Notes under the pieces: generated by a model
The model's database searches: none
Seen by the model: the letters and a program-made list of their open reading frames with translations, nothing else
Told to the model about the DNA's origin: nothing
Shown here: piece by piece, positions 59,788-64,000 of the stretch
How the letters are laid out: every line of letters starts with the position of its first letter
Numbering within the stretch: the first letter of the stretch is position 1
Program-made: the position numbers and the translations under genes
Source: Propionibacteriaceae bacterium AM104-82
GTDB taxonomy: Bacteria; Actinomycetota; Actinomycetes; Propionibacteriales; Propionibacteriaceae
Assembly (NCBI GenBank): GCA_027658995.1
Contig: JAQDQK010000018.1
Span: 1-64,000, forward strand
DNA length: 64,000 nt
Direction of reading: 5' to 3'

Positions 59788-59886
59788 GTGTCGGCACCTC
59801 ACCAGCTCAGCGGACGTCGGGGCCACGTGCCCGCGCACGCCGGGTCGCCGATCTCGACCCTCAAGTGGAGTGGAGCGCTTCAGTGA
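59788..59886 (+). CDS. Short upstream ORF coupled to the importer ATPase
   Basis: GTG 59788 to TGA 59884-59886 encodes 32 residues (MSAPHQLSGRRGHVPAHAGS, then a Trp/Leu-containing end). It has a strong ribosome binding site (AAGGAGGGT, 59774-59782), and its stop overlaps the GTG of the ATPase gene. It could serve as a coupling ORF or leader peptide. It has no recognisable family, and its Arg/Pro-rich sequence could also be incidental. Confidence 0.4.
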   Translation: MSAPHQLSGRRGHVPAHAGSPISTLKWSGALQ

Positions 59887-61022
59887 GCATCAACATCAAG
59901 ATCCGGGACGCCGTCAAGAAGTACGGCGACACCACGATCATCCCGGGCCTCTCGCTGGACATCCAGCCAGGCGAGTTCTTCACCATGCTCGGCCCCTCGG
60001 GCTGCGGCAAGACGACCATGCTGCGCATGATCGCCGGCTTCAACACCATCGAGGGCGGCGACTTCTACTTCAACGAGACCCGCATCAACGACATGGAGCC
60101 GTCGAAGCGCCGCATCGGCATGGTCTTCCAGAACTACGCGATCTTCCCGCACCTCAGCGTCCGCAAGAACGTCGAGTTCGGCCTGCGCAACATGAAGTTC
60201 CCCAAGGACCAGATCCGCGAGAAGGCCGAGGAGTACATCAAGCTCGTCCAGATCGACCGCTGGGCCGACCAGATGCCCGACCGCCTCTCCGGCGGCCAGC
60301 AGCAGCGCGTCGCGCTCGCCCGGGCGCTGGTGACCAACCCCGACGTCCTCCTGATGGACGAGCCCCTGTCGAACCTGGACGCGAAGCTCCGCATCGAGAT
60401 GCGCGACGTGATCCGCCAGATCCAGCGCGAGGTCGGCACCACCACCGTCTACGTCACGCACGACCAGGAGGAGGCGATGGCCGTCTCCGACCGGATCGCG
60501 GTCATGAAGGACGGCATCATCCAGCAACTCGGCACCCCGCCCGAGTTGTACCACCGCCCGAGCAACCTGTTCGTCGCGACCTTCATCGGCCGCTCCAACG
60601 TGCTTCCCGCCGAGCTCGTCTTCCGTGACGGCGAGGCGATCGTCTCCGTCGCGGGCGGCCAGTTCGTGGTCCCCGGCATCGTCGACGAGCCGGGAGTCGC
60701 GGGCGCCGTCCAGGTCTCCGTCCGACCCGAGCAGTTCGTCCTCGACCGCACCGCCACCACAGGCATCCCCGCAACGGTCGACCACTCGATCTTCCTCGGC
60801 CTCAACACCCATCACGTCCTCAAGCTCAACGACGGCACCACCGTCGAGGTCATCGAGGAGTCGGAGATCGAAGGGCTGCTCGAGCCGGGCACCCAGGTCT
60901 TCCTCGACCTCAAGGTCCGCAAGATCAACGTCTACACCGCCGACGGCGAGCGCAACCTGCTCGGCTGGCCGGGCCAGGCCCAGCGCGCCGTCTCCGAGGG
61001 CGCCGAGGCGGTCGCATCGTGA
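59883..61022 (+). CDS. ABC importer ATPase, AfuC/FbpC-like
   Basis: This 379-residue protein has Walker A GPSGCGKTTMLRM (about residue 38), Q-loop MVFQNYAIFPHLSV, signature LSGGQQQRVALARAL, Walker B VLLMDEPLSNLDAK and switch His YVTHDQEEA. The C-terminal regulatory domain (TFIGRSNVLPAELV onward) is typical of the polyamine/ferric/sugar-phosphate group. GTG 59883 has GGAG seven bases upstream. It is the first main gene of the operon downstream of SorC. Confidence 0.92.
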   Translation: MSINIKIRDAVKKYGDTTIIPGLSLDIQPGEFFTMLGPSGCGKTTMLRMIAGFNTIEGGDFYFNETRINDMEPSKRRIGMVFQNYAIFPHLSVRKNVEFGLRNMKFPKDQIREKAEEYIKLVQIDRWADQMPDRLSGGQQQRVALARALVTNPDVLLMDEPLSNLDAKLRIEMRDVIRQIQREVGTTTVYVTHDQEEAMAVSDRIAVMKDGIIQQLGTPPELYHRPSNLFVATFIGRSNVLPAELVFRDGEAIVSVAGGQFVVPGIVDEPGVAGAVQVSVRPEQFVLDRTATTGIPATVDHSIFLGLNTHHVLKLNDGTTVEVIEESEIEGLLEPGTQVFLDLKVRKINVYTADGERNLLGWPGQAQRAVSEGAEAVAS

Positions 61023-62713
61023 CCATCCTGTCTGTTCCCCAGGACGGGGTGCGCACCAAGTCGCGCCTCCTCCGCCCCGACGTGTGGACCTTCGTCACGC
61101 TGTTCATGCTCGGCGTCTTCGGGCTGTTCCTCGTCTATCCCCTGTGGGGAGTGCTCAAGGAATCAGTCATCGACGGCGACGGCGGCTTCACCTGGAAGTA
61201 CTTCGTCCAGTTCCTGTCGAAGACCTACTACCTCGGCACCATCCGCAACAGCTTCGTGCTGAGCATCGCCGTCACGCTCGTCTCGCTCGCCATCGGCATC
61301 CCGTTCTCGTACTTCTACACCTACTTCAAGCTGCGCGGCGCCAAGTTCCTGTTCGTCGGCGCGGTCCTGTCGTGCATGTCGGCCCCCTTCATCGGCGCCT
61401 ACTCCTGGATCCTTCTGATGGGCCGCGGCGGCCTCGTCACCCAGTTCCTCGAGACGTTCCTCCCGTTCATCCCGGTCGGCTCGATCTACGGCTTCGGCGG
61501 CATCGTCTTCGTGCTCAGCCTCAAGCTGTTCCCGCTCGTCAGCGTCTACATGAACGGCGCCTTCCGCTCCATCGACTCGTCGCTGCTCGAGGCCGCCTCC
61601 ATGATGGGAAGCACGGGCCTCAAGCGCGTGTGGCAGGTCATGATCCGGCTGACGATGCCGACGGTGCTCGCCGCGTCGCTGCTGGTGTTCATGCGCGCCT
61701 TCGCCGACTTCGGCACCCCGCTCCTGATCGGCGAGGGCTACCGCACCTTCACCGTCGAGATCTACAACCAGTACCTCGGCGAGACCGGCCAGAACCACAA
61801 CTTCGCGGCCGCGATCGGCGTGATCGGCGTCCTGGTCACCGCCGCGGTGTTCCTGATCCAGAAGTACGCCACGAGCAAGTTCAACTTCTCGATCAAGGCC
61901 AGCCGACCCGTCGACAAGAAGAAGCCCCGCGGCTTCGGCGGCGTCCTGATGTACATCTACATGTACGGCCTCGTCGCGCTGGGTGTGCTCCCGCAGCTCT
62001 ACATCATCTATCTGTCGTTCCGGAACTCGAACTCGGGCAAGTTCCTGCCCGGCTACTCCTTCGACAACTACCAGGCCGCGGCCTCGCGTCTGCTGTGGCG
62101 CTCCACCTGGAACACGCTGTGGTTCGGGTTCGCGTCGCTCGCGATCATCATCGTGATGTCGGTGCTGATCGCCTACCTGGTGGTGCGGCGTGCCAACTTC
62201 GCCAACAACCTGATCGACACGCTGTCGATGATCCCCTACATCCTGCCCGGAGCCGTGATCGGCATCGGCCTTGTGTTGGCCTTCAACAGCCCGCCGCTCG
62301 CGCTGACCGGCACCGCGACCATCATCATCATCGCGCTGGTGATCAGACGCATGCCCTACACGATCCGCTCGGCGACGGCCACGCTGATGCACATCCCGAT
62401 CTCCGCGGAGGAGGCCGCCCGCAGCCTCGGTGCCTCGAAGATGAAGACCTTCTTCCGGATCACCACCCCGATGATGGCCGCGGGCATCACGTCCGGCGCG
62501 ATCCTCAGCTTCGTGTCGATCGTGACCGAGATGTCCAGCGCGATCCTGCTCTACAACAACAAGACGATCACGCTGACGATGTCCGCATACGTCGCCATCT
62601 CCCGCGGCAACTACGGCCTGGCCTGCGCCTTCTCGGCGATCCTCACCGTGCTGACCGCCATCATCCTGCTGATCTACCTCCGCTTCACCGCGGAGGAAGA
62701 CATCCAGATGTAG
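61019..62713 (+). CDS. ABC importer double permease, AfuB/FbpB-like
   Basis: This 564-residue protein contains two fused permease units of six helices each. The EAA loops are SLLEAASMMGSTGLKRVWQV (first half) and EEAARSLGASKMKTFFRI (second half). Fused permeases of this length are characteristic of the FbpB/AfuB family. GTG 61019 overlaps the ATPase stop by four bases. Confidence 0.92.
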   Translation: MTILSVPQDGVRTKSRLLRPDVWTFVTLFMLGVFGLFLVYPLWGVLKESVIDGDGGFTWKYFVQFLSKTYYLGTIRNSFVLSIAVTLVSLAIGIPFSYFYTYFKLRGAKFLFVGAVLSCMSAPFIGAYSWILLMGRGGLVTQFLETFLPFIPVGSIYGFGGIVFVLSLKLFPLVSVYMNGAFRSIDSSLLEAASMMGSTGLKRVWQVMIRLTMPTVLAASLLVFMRAFADFGTPLLIGEGYRTFTVEIYNQYLGETGQNHNFAAAIGVIGVLVTAAVFLIQKYATSKFNFSIKASRPVDKKKPRGFGGVLMYIYMYGLVALGVLPQLYIIYLSFRNSNSGKFLPGYSFDNYQAAASRLLWRSTWNTLWFGFASLAIIIVMSVLIAYLVVRRANFANNLIDTLSMIPYILPGAVIGIGLVLAFNSPPLALTGTATIIIIALVIRRMPYTIRSATATLMHIPISAEEAARSLGASKMKTFFRITTPMMAAGITSGAILSFVSIVTEMSSAILLYNNKTITLTMSAYVAISRGNYGLACAFSAILTVLTAIILLIYLRFTAEEDIQM

Positions 62714-62766
62714 CCCAACCACCCCGTCAACGACGACCACGTCACACCCACCACTAGGAGAAACAG

Positions 62767-63828
62767 ATGTCCTTCAAGAAGCTCATCGCGGCCGGCACGG
62801 CGCTGGCGGCGAGTCTCGCGTTCGCCGCGTGCGGCGGCGGAGGCGGCAACACCGCGGGCGGTGGCAGCAGCGACCAGCCCGAGAACATGGACCTCGTCCT
62901 GTACTCGTCCATGACCGAGAACGACCTGGAGGTCCTCCAGGGGCTCCTCGAGGAGAAGTTCCCCGGCATCTCCATCGAGATCGTCAACGGCAGCGCGGGC
63001 GAGCTCACCACCCGCATCCAGTCCGAGTCCGGCAAGCCGCAGGGCGACATGATGTGGGGCGGCCTCGACACCGCAGACGGCGACAAGCACTCCGCGATCT
63101 TCGAACACTGGCTCTCCGACCATGAGGGCGACGTGCAGGACCAGTACAAGTCGCCCAACGGCTTCTACAACGTCGACCACCTCTCCAGCGTCGCCTTCGC
63201 GGTGAACAACAACCTGGAGAAGGAACTCGGCCTGTCGATCACGAGCTATGAGGACCTCCTCGATCCCAAGCTCAAGGGCAAGATCGTGATGGCCGACCCG
63301 ACGTCCTCGTCGTCGGCGTGGAACAACCTGTCCAACATCATGGCCGTCTACGGCAACGACTCCGAGGAGTCGTGGAAGATGATCCGCGGCCTGCTGGAGA
63401 ACAACATCGTCATCGCGGGCTCCTCGTCCGCCGCGTTCGCGAGCGTCGAGGACGGCGAGTATGTCGTCGGCCTCACCTACGAGGACGGCATCGCCTCGCT
63501 GCTCAAGAGCGGCGCCGAGAACATCCGCCTGCAGTACCCCGAGAACGGCACCAGCGCCTCCGCGTTCAGCACCGCCGTCATCAAGGGTGCCCCGAACGCG
63601 CCGCTCGCCAAGAAGGTCATCAACTACATCATGAGCCCCGAGGGCCAGCAGGCCTTCGGTGAGGCGGTCGGCACCGTCCGGATGACCACCAAGGCCGAGG
63701 TGAAGTCCGAGTTCCTGCCCGCGACCTCCGAGGTCAAGTGGGTCGAGCGCGACGTCGCATGGCTCACCGAGCACCGCGACGAGATCGTCGAGAAGTGGAC
63801 CGACGTGTTCACCGAGGTCAACGGCTGA
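62767..63828 (+). CDS. ABC solute-binding lipoprotein, AfuA/FbpA-like
   Basis: This 353-residue protein has a signal with lipobox FAAC (Cys about residue 21) and a Gly-rich linker. The mature protein shows MDLVLYSSMTENDLEVLQGL, GDMMWGGLDTADGD, VMADPTSSSSAWNNLSNIM and YVVGLTYEDGIA. The pattern resembles the AfuA branch, members of which bind hexose phosphates, as well as ferric binding proteins. The adjacent SorC regulator favours a sugar phosphate or polyol. AGGAG precedes ATG 62767. Confidence 0.87.
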   Translation: MSFKKLIAAGTALAASLAFAACGGGGGNTAGGGSSDQPENMDLVLYSSMTENDLEVLQGLLEEKFPGISIEIVNGSAGELTTRIQSESGKPQGDMMWGGLDTADGDKHSAIFEHWLSDHEGDVQDQYKSPNGFYNVDHLSSVAFAVNNNLEKELGLSITSYEDLLDPKLKGKIVMADPTSSSSAWNNLSNIMAVYGNDSEESWKMIRGLLENNIVIAGSSSAAFASVEDGEYVVGLTYEDGIASLLKSGAENIRLQYPENGTSASAFSTAVIKGAPNAPLAKKVINYIMSPEGQQAFGEAVGTVRMTTKAEVKSEFLPATSEVKWVERDVAWLTEHRDEIVEKWTDVFTEVNG

Positions 63829-63843
63829 CCCCCACCCCATGAC

Positions 63844-63884
63844 CGGTCGCGGTCGCTCGGCTCCTGAACGAGCGACCGCGACCG
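63844..63884 (+). terminator. Strong hairpin after the importer operon
   Basis: A perfect 16-bp stem (CGGTCGCGGTCGCTCG at 63844-63859 with its complement at 63869-63884) encloses a nine-base loop. There is no U-run, but stability is high. Confidence 0.65.
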
Positions 63885-63906
63885 AACGGGAGCCCAGGCT
63901 CCCACC

Positions 63907-64000
63907 GTGCCCGATCCCGTCACGGATCGACCCATCACGACCGACCCTGGCCCCGGCATGCCCGGAAACGGATCGGCCCCGCGTCACCCATTCCCGCGTT
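63907..64000 (+). CDS. Possible start of a further gene, cut by the window end
   Basis: GTG 63907 opens a frame that continues to the edge (VPDPVTDRPITTDPGPG, then MPGNGSAPRHPF). GGGAG lies upstream, within a short GGGAGCC/GGCTCCC hairpin. The Pro/Asp-rich sequence looks like a disordered N-terminus; no domain is visible yet. Confidence 0.3.
   Translation, partial: MPDPVTDRPITTDPGPGMPGNGSAPRHPFPR

Noticed and set aside
1..64000. tRNA, rRNA, CRISPR array, riboswitch or replication origin
   Set aside because: I looked for cloverleaf-like and repeat-array patterns and for dnaA-box clusters and saw none; reading by eye cannot exclude a poorly conserved RNA.

Overview
The window looks like a chromosomal segment of a high-GC Gram-positive bacterium (Actinomycetota). 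Coding density is high, GC is strongly biased to third positions, GTG starts are common, ATGA/GTGA/TGATG start-stop overlaps recur, GGAGG-type ribosome binding sites alternate with promoters whose -10 box sits 6-8 nt before the start codon (likely leaderless mRNAs), and the gene content (Xfp phosphoketolase, NERD helicase, single-chain SbcC/SbcD, ROK and FadR regulators) fits. A Propionibacteriaceae-like host is my guess from gene content only; there is no rRNA, tRNA or other phylogenetic marker here.

Layout. 1-2.3 kb is a decayed accessory edge: a Nudix gene lacking its N-terminus, an IS21-type istB remnant and one unrecognised gene. 2.3-6.3 kb holds a promoter, a predicted 18-residue leader peptide and a heterodimeric ABC exporter pair with strictly complementary defects in its two ATPase sites. 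6.4-9.1 kb has a HIRAN-domain protein, a microprotein, a P-loop kinase-like protein and a membrane protein/TetR pair with a palindromic operator. 9.1-14.5 kb is a MoxR-DUF58-VWA-VWA-TPR (Bat-like) operon headed by a small lipoprotein gene. 14.7-24.3 kb is housekeeping and envelope genes: CBS protein, lipoprotein, EEP phosphodiesterase, secreted ScyD-like protein, RibD-like reductase, methyltransferase, VOC protein, AraC regulator, phosphoketolase, iron-permease-like protein.

24.4-31.9 kb is a FadR-controlled catabolic locus: repressor, two copies of an ATTGTCAGACAA operator, class V aminotransferase, sugar-type ABC importer lacking its own ATPase, and a single-chain AceE/transketolase-like ThDP enzyme. 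32-38.5 kb carries cold-shock protein, MFS exporter, NERD-UvrD helicase, GH36 alpha-galactosidase with a ROK regulator, and OsmC. 38.6-42.5 kb is a complete four-gene ABC importer. 42.5-43.4 kb is an MNT-HEPN toxin-antitoxin pair with a frameshifted HEPN gene.

43.4-50.5 kb is the most striking locus: herA-sbcD(mre11)-sbcC(rad50)-nurA in one minus-strand operon, the arrangement best known from archaeal DNA-end resection. 50.6-55.4 kb has two SHOCT membrane proteins, a NarL-type two-component system with a perfect upstream dyad, a GNAT protein and a diiron ferritin-like protein. 55.4-56.8 kb is a divergent SDR/TetR pair, each broken by an apparent single-base deletion around an intact perfect operator. 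57-58.2 kb has a HAD phosphatase and a DUF4303-like protein. 58.4-63.8 kb is a SorC regulator, an intergenic region rich in inverted repeats, a coupled upstream ORF and an AfuABC/FbpABC-type importer that the regulator probably controls. The window ends just after the start of a possible further gene.
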